Shown: positions 1 to 5,432 of the stretch, one piece after another
How the letters are laid out: each line of letters opens with the position of its first letter
Position numbering within the stretch: position 1 is the stretch's first letter
Assembly: GCA_036505275.1 (NCBI GenBank)
Contig: DASXTS010000511.1
Location: 1-5,764, forward strand
Origin: DASXTS01 sp036505275
GTDB taxonomy: Bacteria; Actinomycetota; Actinomycetes; Mycobacteriales; Pseudonocardiaceae
Direction of reading: 5' to 3'
Length of the DNA: 5,764 nt
Made by a program: the position numbers and the translations under genes
Notes under the pieces: generated by a model
Seen by the model: the letters and a program-made list of their open reading frames with translations, nothing else
Database searches by the model: none
What the model was told of the DNA's origin: nothing

Positions 1-10
1 CGACCCCGCC

Positions 11-23
11 GGAGGGGAGGAGG
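11..23 (+). promoter_or_regulatory. Strong ribosome-binding site of the BtuF-like gene
   Basis: The purine run GGAGGGGAGGAGG contains two anti-16S-complementary GGAGG cores. The second ends 8 nt before the GTG at 32. The reading frame is open further upstream to the window edge, so this site is what fixes the start at 32. No promoter can be judged because only 31 bp precede the gene. Confidence 0.75.
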
Positions 24-31
24 TACGGGCC

Positions 32-763
32 GTGGCCGTATCGCAGCGGGTGGTGTCGCTGGTGCCGTCGATCACCGAGACCGTGGCAGTGTCGGCACCG
101 GGTGTCCTGGTGGGGGTCACCGAGTACTGCACGCACCCTCCGGACCTCAACGTGCCGCGGGTGGGTGGATCGAAGTACCCCGACGTGGCGGCCGTGCTCG
201 CATTGCGGCCGGACCTGGTGCTGGCCAACGAGGAGGAGAACCGGCGCGAGGACGTGGCCGCGCTCGAACGCGCCGGCATCCCGGTGTGGACGACACCGGC
301 GGCGGCCACCGTGCCCGAGGCGCTGGAGTCGTTGCGGCGGATGTTGGTGGACGGCTTGCACGTCGAGGAGCCAGCGTGGCTGGTGCGGGCACGAGCCGAG
401 TGGACCGGGCCGCCGCCACCATCCCGCGCCACCGCGATCACGTGCGTCTGGCGGCGGCCGTGGATAGTGCTGGGAAGGGACACCTTCGCCGGCGACGTGC
501 TGCGCCGCATCGGCATCGGCAACGCCTACGCCGCGCACCCGCAGCGCTATCCGCGCCCGCCGCTGGCCGAGCTGCACGCCGTTCTCGGCGAGCACCGCGC
601 CGACCTCGTGGTGCTGCCGGACGAGCCGTACGCCTTCTCCGCGACGGACGGCCCCGAGGCCTTCCCGGAGACACGATGCGCCCTGGTCAGCGGCCGACAC
701 TTGACCTGGTGGGGACCGTCGCTGCTCGAAGCACGCCAGGTCCTCGCCCCGCGCCTACCCTGA
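32..763 (+). CDS. BtuF-like helical-backbone metal/cobalamin-binding-fold protein, no signal peptide
   Basis: This 243-residue protein belongs to the periplasmic-binding-protein fold of BtuF/FecB/FhuD type (COG0614). The N-terminal strand RVVSLVPSITET (residues 6-17) is the family opening. It is followed by GVTEYCTHPP (28-37), VGGSKYPD (44-51), and ALRPDLVLANEEEN (57-70), the usual 'L-x-PDLV' strand. The C-terminal lobe has GRDTFAGDVLRRIG (148-161), ADLVVLPDEPY (190-200) and LTWWGPSLLEA (224-234), all in expected order. Transported family members carry a Sec signal or lipobox cysteine. This one starts directly at the first strand and has neither, so it is probably cytoplasmic, and no ABC permease or ATPase gene is nearby. 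Length is close to that of mature BtuF. The GTG start is supported by a strong ribosome-binding site. The ligand (corrinoid, haem, siderophore or none) cannot be told from sequence. Family assignment is firm; function is open. Confidence 0.85.
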   Translation: MAVSQRVVSLVPSITETVAVSAPGVLVGVTEYCTHPPDLNVPRVGGSKYPDVAAVLALRPDLVLANEEENRREDVAALERAGIPVWTTPAAATVPEALESLRRMLVDGLHVEEPAWLVRARAEWTGPPPPSRATAITCVWRRPWIVLGRDTFAGDVLRRIGIGNAYAAHPQRYPRPPLAELHAVLGEHRADLVVLPDEPYAFSATDGPEAFPETRCALVSGRHLTWWGPSLLEARQVLAPRLP

Positions 764-768
764 ACGCC

Positions 769-1710
769 ATGCCGACCGCGCAGCTCACCGCCGAGACGTC
801 CACCAGGGGCGAATTCGTCCGCCAGCCGAACCGGTTCACCGACCGGATCACCGCGGACGGCTCGTCCCGCTGGCCGGTGCAGCCCGGCCGGTACCGGCTG
901 GTGGTCAGCCTGGCCTGCCCGTGGGCGCACCGCGCGGTGATCGTTCGCCGGCTGCTCGGCCTGGAGGACGCCATCTCGCTGGCGGTCGTGGACCCGATCC
1001 GGGACGAGCGCGGCTGGCGGTTCACCCTGGACGCGGACGGCAGGGATCCGGTGCTCGGCATCAGCTTCCTGGCCGAGGCGTACCGCGCCACCGACTCCGA
1101 GTACACCGGCCGGGTCACCGTACCGTCCATTGTGGACATCTCCAGTGGACACGTGGTGACCAACGACTACCCGCAGATCACGCTCGACCTGTCCACCGAG
1201 TGGTCGCCGTACCACAGGCCCGGGGCGCCGCAGCTCTATCCCGAGCACCTGCGAAAGGAGATCGACGCGGTGAACGCCGAGGTGTTCCGGGACGTGAACA
1301 ACGGGGTGTACCGGTGCGGCTTCGCCACCACGCAGGAGGCGTACGAGCGGGCCTTCGACGGGCTGTTCACCCGGCTGGATGCGCTGTCCGATCGTCTTGC
1401 CACCCAACGCTTCCTGGTCGGCGGCGCGATCACCGAGGCGGACGTGCGGCTGTTCACCACGCTGGTCCGCTTCGACGCGGTCTACCACGGCCACTTCAAG
1501 TGCAACTGGCACAAGCTCGCCGAGCTGCCGGTGCTGTGGGCCTATGCCCGGGACCTGTACCAGACCCCGGGCTTCGGCGACACCGTGAACTTCGACCACA
1601 TCAAGCGGCACTACTACGGCACCCATCCGATGATCAACCCCAATCGCATCGTGCCGAAGGGGCCGACCACCAGCGGCTGGTCAGAGCCGCACGGGCGCGA
1701 TCAGTTATAG
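769..1710 (+). CDS. Glutathionyl-hydroquinone reductase family (ECM4/YqjG-type) thiol transferase
   Basis: The 313-residue protein has a thioredoxin-like N-terminal domain and a GST-type helical C-terminal domain. The family's catalytic cysteine motif SLACPWAHR is at residues 47-55, with Cys50 as nucleophile. Other landmarks are GRVTVPSIVD (114-123), NNGVYRCGFAT (177-187) with the conserved tyrosine Tyr181, TEADVRLFTTLVRFD (222-236), HFKCN (242-246), NFDHIKRHYYGTH (274-286), and the terminal PHGRD (307-311). E. coli YqjG has the same architecture, is slightly longer, and reduces glutathionyl-hydroquinones. Actinobacteria mostly lack glutathione, so the thiol here may be mycothiol; that is inference. 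The ATG at 769 is preferred because homologues begin near this point, but it has no obvious ribosome-binding site. It lies 5 bp after the upstream stop, suggesting re-initiation. An in-frame ATG at 676 with GGAG 5 nt upstream is the alternative (344 residues). The last sense codon is the rare TTA, and the stop lies in a tandem repeat. Confidence 0.9.
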   Translation: MPTAQLTAETSTRGEFVRQPNRFTDRITADGSSRWPVQPGRYRLVVSLACPWAHRAVIVRRLLGLEDAISLAVVDPIRDERGWRFTLDADGRDPVLGISFLAEAYRATDSEYTGRVTVPSIVDISSGHVVTNDYPQITLDLSTEWSPYHRPGAPQLYPEHLRKEIDAVNAEVFRDVNNGVYRCGFATTQEAYERAFDGLFTRLDALSDRLATQRFLVGGAITEADVRLFTTLVRFDAVYHGHFKCNWHKLAELPVLWAYARDLYQTPGFGDTVNFDHIKRHYYGTHPMINPNRIVPKGPTTSGWSEPHGRDQL

Positions 1711-1726
1711 GCGCGATCAGCTGTAG
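1695..1726. repeat. 16-bp imperfect tandem duplication at a convergent gene junction
   Basis: Two adjacent 16-bp units, 1695-1710 (GCGCGATCAGTTATAG) and 1711-1726 (GCGCGATCAGCTGTAG), match at 14 of 16 positions. Read in the same register, each encodes Arg-Asp-Gln-Leu-stop. The first copy is the actual end of the plus-strand transferase gene (codons CAG TTA TAG). The second copy contains the TGA stop of minus-strand panB (1717-1719). No stable stem-loop is evident here, so it is not called a terminator. Confidence 0.85.
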
Positions 1727-2571
1727 CTGTGCTCCGACGCCGGGTAGCTCCCGGCGCGGACCTCGGAGGCGAACGCGGTGGCCGCCTCGATCAGCCCATT
1801 GCCCAGCGTGGCGAACGTCTTGACGAACTTCGGTGTGCGGCCGCCTACCCGCCAGCCGGCCATGTCCTGCCACACCAGCACCTGCGCGTCGGTGGCCGGG
1901 CCGGCTCCGATGCCGATCGTCGGCATCGTGGTGGACGCGGTGACCCGCGCCGCGAGGTCGGCCGGCACCACCTCGAGCACCACGGAGAACGCCCCCGCGG
2001 CCTCCAGCGCCTTGACGTCGGACATCAGCCGCTCGCCGGCATCGCCGCGGCCCTGCACCTTGTAGCCGCCGAGTGTGTGCACGCTCTGCGGGGTCAGCCC
2101 GACGTGCCCCATCACCGGGATGCCGGCCTCGACCAGCGCCTCCACCTGGTGCGCGACCCGCCGGCCGCCCTCCAGCTTCACCGCGTGCGCTCCGCCCTCC
2201 TTCATGAACCGGGTGGCGTTCTCCAACGCCTGGATGGGGGAGGACTGGTAGGAGCCGAACGGCATGTCGGCCACCACCATGGCCCGCCGCGTGCCGCGGA
2301 CAACACCCTTGACCAGGGGCAACAGCTCCTCGACGCTGACCGGAAGGGTGGTGTCGTAGCCGTAGACGACATTGGCCGCCGAGTCGCCGACCAGCAGCAC
2401 CGGGATGCCGGCCGCGTCGAGCAGGGATGCTGTGGAGAAGTCGTAGGCGGTGAGCATCGGCCAGCGGTCGCCGCGCCGCTTGGCCGCCTGAAGATCGAGG
2501 GTGGTCACCCGCCGCACCGGCCCATCGGCCGGCAGCGGACCACCGTAGAGGGTTTGCTCGGCAGCAGACAT
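1717..2571 (-). CDS. panB: 3-methyl-2-oxobutanoate hydroxymethyltransferase (ketopantoate hydroxymethyltransferase)
   Basis: PanB transfers the hydroxymethyl group of 5,10-methylene-tetrahydrofolate to 2-oxoisovalerate, giving ketopantoate, the first committed step to pantothenate and CoA in the cytoplasm. The 284-residue chain is a complete TIM-barrel of normal length. The motif MLTAYDF is at 39-45. The metal-binding residues are Asp63 (VGDSAANVVYGYD, 61-73), Asp102 (ADMPFGSY, 101-108) and Glu134 (VKLEGG, 131-136). Lys132 and His157 (GHVGLTPQSVHTLGGYKVQG, 155-174) line the active site. Glu200 (VVLEVVPADLA, 197-207) matches the catalytic glutamate (E. coli Glu181), and TIGIGAG (218-224) completes the pocket. 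The assignments by number rest on alignment from memory. The ATG at 2571 has GGGAGGA 9 nt upstream. It is convergent with the transferase gene, 6 bp apart, and divergent from the VOC gene. No panC or panD lies in the window. Confidence 0.97.
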   Translation of the reverse strand: MSAAEQTLYGGPLPADGPVRRVTTLDLQAAKRRGDRWPMLTAYDFSTASLLDAAGIPVLLVGDSAANVVYGYDTTLPVSVEELLPLVKGVVRGTRRAMVVADMPFGSYQSSPIQALENATRFMKEGGAHAVKLEGGRRVAHQVEALVEAGIPVMGHVGLTPQSVHTLGGYKVQGRGDAGERLMSDVKALEAAGAFSVVLEVVPADLAARVTASTTMPTIGIGAGPATDAQVLVWQDMAGWRVGGRTPKFVKTFATLGNGLIEAATAFASEVRAGSYPASEHSYS

Positions 2572-2580
2572 CGTCGTCCG

Positions 2581-2587
2581 TCCTCCC
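2581..2587 (-). promoter_or_regulatory. Ribosome-binding site of panB
   Basis: Read on the minus strand this is GGGAGGA, 9 nt before the ATG at 2571. It partly overlaps the palindrome CCTCGAGG (2586-2593) and lies just downstream of the leader hairpin at 2594-2609, so ribosome access could depend on local folding. Confidence 0.8.
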
Positions 2588-2593
2588 TCGAGG

Positions 2594-2609
2594 CCCGCGG
2601 CTGCGCGGG
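2594..2609 (-). promoter_or_regulatory. GC-rich hairpin in the panB 5' leader
   Basis: CCCGCG (2594-2599) and CGCGGG (2604-2609) are perfect inverted arms around a 4-nt loop. In the panB transcript the stem ends 6 nt before the GGGAGGA ribosome-binding site. No U-run follows, so it is not an intrinsic terminator. A role in panB translation is possible, but short GC hairpins are common by chance at this base composition. Confidence 0.4.
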
Positions 2610-2720
2610 TCCCCGGGTCGCATGAGCGTGACGTGGATAGCGTGGCAGCGATTGTCGGTGGGCCGCACTACCGTGCGACCAGCCTCACAGTCACCACGAC
2701 GAGGAAGCGACGAGGACAGC

Positions 2721-2729
2721 AAGGAAGGA
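2721..2729 (+). promoter_or_regulatory. Ribosome-binding site that decides the VOC gene start
   Basis: AAGGAAGGA ends 8 nt before the GTG at 2738, and supports that codon over the in-frame ATG at 2750 and over a more distant in-frame start at 2633, which has only weak similarity to any protein N-terminus. The rest of the 2572-2737 divergent intergenic region must hold promoters for both panB and the VOC-DinB pair, but no convincing -35/-10 pair was found. Confidence 0.65.
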
Positions 2730-2737
2730 CAATCGAG

Positions 2738-3106
2738 GTGGCATGCCGAATGACCGAACTCGTGCTGGATTGCCATGACCCCGGCGAGCTGGCGCGCTTC
2801 TGGAGCCAGGTGCTCGGCTACCGGATTGTGGACGAGGACCCTGACTCCGTGGAGATCGCGCCCCCGGAGGGCACGCCGTCGCCGGTAAGCCTGCTGTTCT
2901 CGCGCTCGGACGAGCCGAAGCGCGACAAGCTGCGGCTGCACATCGACCTCAACGCGACCGACCGCAGCCAGGACGAGGAGCTGGCCAGGCTGCTCGACCT
3001 GGGGGCCAAGCACATCGACATCGGCCAGGGCGAGCAATCGTGGTTCGTGCTGGCGGATCCGGAGGGGCACGAGTTCTGCCTGCTGCGCGCGACGGTGCGG
3101 CCGTGA
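2738..3106 (+). CDS. VOC family (glyoxalase-like) protein
   Basis: The 122-residue protein has two beta-alpha-beta-beta-beta halves, the vicinal-oxygen-chelate fold of the Glyoxalase_6 type common in Actinobacteria. The first half opens ACRMTELVLDCHDPGELARF (2-21) and continues WSQVLGYRI (22-30). The second half contains LRLHIDLNATDRS (65-77), LGAKHIDIGQ (88-97) and VLADPEGHEFCLL (104-116). His68 and Glu112 occupy the places where VOC enzymes usually bind metal. The family includes glyoxalase I, dioxygenases and thiol-transferring resistance enzymes; nothing here fixes the substrate. The GTG start with an AAGGAAGGA site gives the N-terminus typical of relatives. Its stop overlaps the start of the DinB gene (GTGA, 3103-3106), so the two are almost certainly co-translated. 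The frame stays open upstream to 2633, but that stretch looks non-coding. Confidence 0.88.
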   Translation: MACRMTELVLDCHDPGELARFWSQVLGYRIVDEDPDSVEIAPPEGTPSPVSLLFSRSDEPKRDKLRLHIDLNATDRSQDEELARLLDLGAKHIDIGQGEQSWFVLADPEGHEFCLLRATVRP

Positions 3107-3615
3107 AGCCCGAGGACCGCACCGAGCCGCCGTACGTCGGCGACGACCGCGCCATCCTCGCCGGGTTCCTTGACTTTCACCGCGACACCCTGGTGATGAA
3201 GTGCAGCGGCCTGACACCGGAGCAGCTTCGCGAGCGGTCCGTGCCGCCGTCGTCGTTGTCGCTGCTCGGGCTGGTGCGCCATCTGGCCGAGGTGGAGCGG
3301 GGCTGGTTCCGGCGTGGGGTCGCGGGCGAGGACGTCGGGCCGCTGTACTACACCGAGGAGGAGCCGGACCTGGACTTCGACGACGTCGACGACGCCACCG
3401 CCGAGGACGTTGACGGCGCGTTCGCGGCCTGGCGGTTCGAGGTGCAGCGGGCCGGGGAGATCAGCGCGGCCACCCCGCTGGATCACACCTTCACCCGTCG
3501 TGGCCGGGAGTTCTCGCACCGCTGGGTGCTCACGCACATGGTCGAGGAGTACGCCAGGCACAACGGGCACGCCGACCTGCTGCGCGAGCGCATCGACGGC
3601 GTCACGGGGGAGTAG
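3103..3615 (+). CDS. DinB family protein, DUF664 type (possible mycothiol-dependent enzyme)
   Basis: This 170-residue protein matches the DinB/DUF664 four-helix bundle found widely in Actinobacteria. Helix 1 contains FLDFHRDTLVMKCSGLTPEQ (22-41). Helix 2 contains LGLVRHLAEVERGWFRR (55-71) with His60. The acidic segment LYYTEEEPDLDFDDVDD (81-97) is normal for the group. The last helix region reads HMVEEYARHNGHADLLRE (145-162), and His153 and His156 with His60 form the likely metal-binding triad. The superfamily includes mycothiol-dependent enzymes such as maleylpyruvate isomerase and mycothiol S-transferases, so thiol transfer is plausible but unproved. The GTG start at 3103 overlaps the VOC stop by 4 nt, and translational coupling is the expected mode of expression. 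The 3' end overlaps nadE on the other strand by 14 bp. Family call is firm; substrate unknown. Confidence 0.9.
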   Translation: MKPEDRTEPPYVGDDRAILAGFLDFHRDTLVMKCSGLTPEQLRERSVPPSSLSLLGLVRHLAEVERGWFRRGVAGEDVGPLYYTEEEPDLDFDDVDDATAEDVDGAFAAWRFEVQRAGEISAATPLDHTFTRRGREFSHRWVLTHMVEEYARHNGHADLLRERIDGVTGE

Positions 3616-5368
3616 GGGAGTTTGGGGCGGCCAATGGTGCGTGCTCGATCCACACGTTGGTGATGGGCAGCCGCCGGTCCCGGCCGAACGCCTTGAGCGT
3701 GATCTTGGTGCCGGGCGGGTACTGGCGGCGCTTGTACTCGGCGCGGTCCACCATGCGGACCACCCGGTCGATCAGCTCGGGCGGGAATCCGGCGGCGACC
3801 AGGTCGCCATACCCGCGGTCGCCCTCCACGTAGTCGTCGAGCAGGTCGTCGAGCAGCTGGTACGGCGGTAGCGAGTCGGTGTCGAGCTGGCCGGGCCGCA
3901 GTTCCGCCGACGGCGGCTTCTCGATCGAGCCGGTGGGGATGGGCGGCGTCTCGCCGCGCTTGTCCGCCTGGTCGTTGCGCCACCTGGCGAGCTGCCAGAC
4001 CAACGTCTTCGGCACGTCCTTGATCGGGGCGAAGCCGCCCACGGCATCTCCATAGATCGTGGAGTAGCCGACCGCGAGCTCAGACTTGTTGCCGGTGGCC
4101 AGCACCAGGTGCCCGTGCTGGTTGGACAGCGCCATGAGGATCACGCCACGGCAGCGGGCCTGCACGTTCTCCTCGGCGAGGCCGGTGAGGCCGAGCTGGT
4201 CGACGAACACATTCACCATGGGGGCGATGGGCCGCACCTGGAACTGCAGGCCGGCGCGTTCCGCCAGCTCGGCGGCGTCGGAGCGGGAGTGCTCCGAGGA
4301 GTACGCCGATGGCATGGACACGCCGTGCACGTTGGCGGCACCGAGGGCGTCGACGGCGAGGGCTGCGACGACGGCGGAGTCGATGCCACCCGACAGGCCG
4401 AGCACCACCGAGGTGAAGCCGTTCTTGTGCACATAGTCGCGCAGACCCGTGACCAGTGCGGCCCACACCTCGGCCTCGTCGGACAGCGGCTCGCGCAGCC
4501 GTGGCAGTGGCACCGGCTCGTACCGTGGCAGCGGCGCGGGCAGCAGCGGTATCCGTTCCACGTCGAAGCCGATGATGTCGCCGTCGCGGCGCCTGGCCGC
4601 GCCGCCGGTGGCGCCGGTGACCAGCTCCAGATCGGTGACCAGGAGGTGCTCGACAAAGCGCGGGGCGCGGGCCAGCAGCTCTCCGGCCGCCGTCATGACC
4701 AGCGAGTCGCCGTCGAACACCAGCTCGTCCTGGCCGCCGACCAGGTTCACATACGCCATCGGGGCGCCGGCCTCGGCGGCCCGCCGCGCCACCAGTTGGC
4801 CGCGCACGTCGTCCTTGTTGCGCTCGTAAGGCGAGCCGTTGATGCACAGCACCAGGTCGCAGCCGGCCTCGCCGAGCGCGGCCACCGGACCGCCGTCCTG
4901 CCAGATGTCCTCGCAGATCACCACGCCGACGTCCACACCGTGCACGGTGACGATCGGCAGCATGTTGCCCGGCGAGAAGTAGCGGAACTCGTCGAACACC
5001 CCGTAGTTGGGCAGGTGGTGCTTGAAGTACCTGGCCGCCACCCGCCCGCCGTGCAGCACCGCCGCGGCGTTGCGCACCCCGCGCTCGTCGCGCTCGAGGT
5101 ATCCGACCACCACCACCGCGTCACCGCAGCCGCCTTCCACCAGCCGCGCCGGCAGGGCGTCCAGCTCGGCCCGCGACGCCACCGCAAACGACTCGCGCAG
5201 CGCCAGATCCTCCACCGGGTACCCGGTGAGCACCATCTCGGGGAACACAATCAGATGAGCGCCCTGCTCGACGGCCCGGCGGGTCCACGACAGCACCAGG
5301 TCAGCGTTCGCGGCCAGGTCGCCCACCCTCGCGTTCACCTGGGCCATGGCAAGGCGAAGCTGTGGCAT
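3602..5368 (-). CDS. nadE: Glutamine-dependent NAD+ synthetase
   Basis: The enzyme amidates nicotinic acid adenine dinucleotide to NAD+ with ATP, using ammonia released from glutamine. The 588-residue chain has an N-terminal nitrilase-type glutaminase domain (about 1-260) with triad Glu44 (FPEMVLTGYP, 42-51), Lys116 (FKHHLPNYGVFDE, 115-127) and Cys152 (VVICEDIW, 149-156). The C-terminal synthetase domain (about 295-588) has the PP-loop LGLSGGIDSA (323-332), LATGNKSELAVGYSTIYGD (423-441), KDVPKTLVW (450-458) and AELRPGQLDTDSLPPYQLLD (488-507). All key residues are present, so it should be active and glutamine-dependent, without needing a separate glutaminase. I chose the ATG at 5368 because relatives begin MPQLRLA. 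An in-frame ATG at 5386 would add six residues. Neither has an ideally spaced ribosome-binding site. Its 3' end overlaps the DinB gene tail to tail. The gene upstream on the same strand ends 64 bp away. Confidence 0.96.
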   Translation of the reverse strand: MPQLRLAMAQVNARVGDLAANADLVLSWTRRAVEQGAHLIVFPEMVLTGYPVEDLALRESFAVASRAELDALPARLVEGGCGDAVVVVGYLERDERGVRNAAAVLHGGRVAARYFKHHLPNYGVFDEFRYFSPGNMLPIVTVHGVDVGVVICEDIWQDGGPVAALGEAGCDLVLCINGSPYERNKDDVRGQLVARRAAEAGAPMAYVNLVGGQDELVFDGDSLVMTAAGELLARAPRFVEHLLVTDLELVTGATGGAARRRDGDIIGFDVERIPLLPAPLPRYEPVPLPRLREPLSDEAEVWAALVTGLRDYVHKNGFTSVVLGLSGGIDSAVVAALAVDALGAANVHGVSMPSAYSSEHSRSDAAELAERAGLQFQVRPIAPMVNVFVDQLGLTGLAEENVQARCRGVILMALSNQHGHLVLATGNKSELAVGYSTIYGDAVGGFAPIKDVPKTLVWQLARWRNDQADKRGETPPIPTGSIEKPPSAELRPGQLDTDSLPPYQLLDDLLDDYVEGDRGYGDLVAAGFPPELIDRVVRMVDRAEYKRRQYPPGTKITLKAFGRDRRLPITNVWIEHAPLAAPNSPTPP

Positions 5369-5432
5369 ACCTCCATCATCCCCCATGCTGCCGAAAGCCG
5401 TGGAACGATCAGGTGACCTTGGGAAAGAAACG
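5369..5432 (-). other. nadE leader/intergenic region
   Basis: These 64 bp separate the upstream partial gene from nadE. On the minus strand GGAGG (5374-5370) sits only 1 nt before the ATG at 5368. A looser GGGGGA (5385-5380) lies 11 nt before it and overlaps the alternative ATG at 5386. AGGTGACCT (5411-5419) is a 9-bp palindrome of unknown meaning. There is no clear terminator after the upstream gene and no convincing promoter, so co-transcription of nadE with that gene remains possible. Confidence 0.4.

Noticed and set aside
286..768. Long upstream in-frame extension of the thiol transferase reading frame
   Set aside because: It runs through the BtuF-like gene in another frame, is Arg/Ala-rich without family similarity, and homologues start near 769. 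Only the start at 676 is kept as an alternative.
547..1626. 359-codon minus-strand open frame antisense to the transferase gene
   Set aside because: No recognisable domain, and the opposite strand encodes a well-conserved enzyme.
2638..2674. TANNNT-like -10 hexamers (TAGCGT 2638-2643, TACCGT 2669-2674) in the divergent intergenic region
   Set aside because: No -35 element at a suitable 16-18 bp distance was found for either, so no promoter is called.
2633..2737. Upstream start for the VOC protein (157 residues)
   Set aside because: The added 35 residues resemble translated intergenic DNA, while GTG 2738 has a well-spaced ribosome-binding site and gives the usual family N-terminus.
1634..3217. 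527-codon minus-strand open frame across panB and the VOC gene
   Set aside because: Its composition is Arg/Gly-rich shadow sequence, and it contradicts PanB, which shows all catalytic residues in a different frame.
4109..5416. 435-codon plus-strand open frame antisense to nadE
   Set aside because: His/Gln/Val-rich translation typical of an antisense shadow in high-GC DNA; nadE explains the same bases fully.
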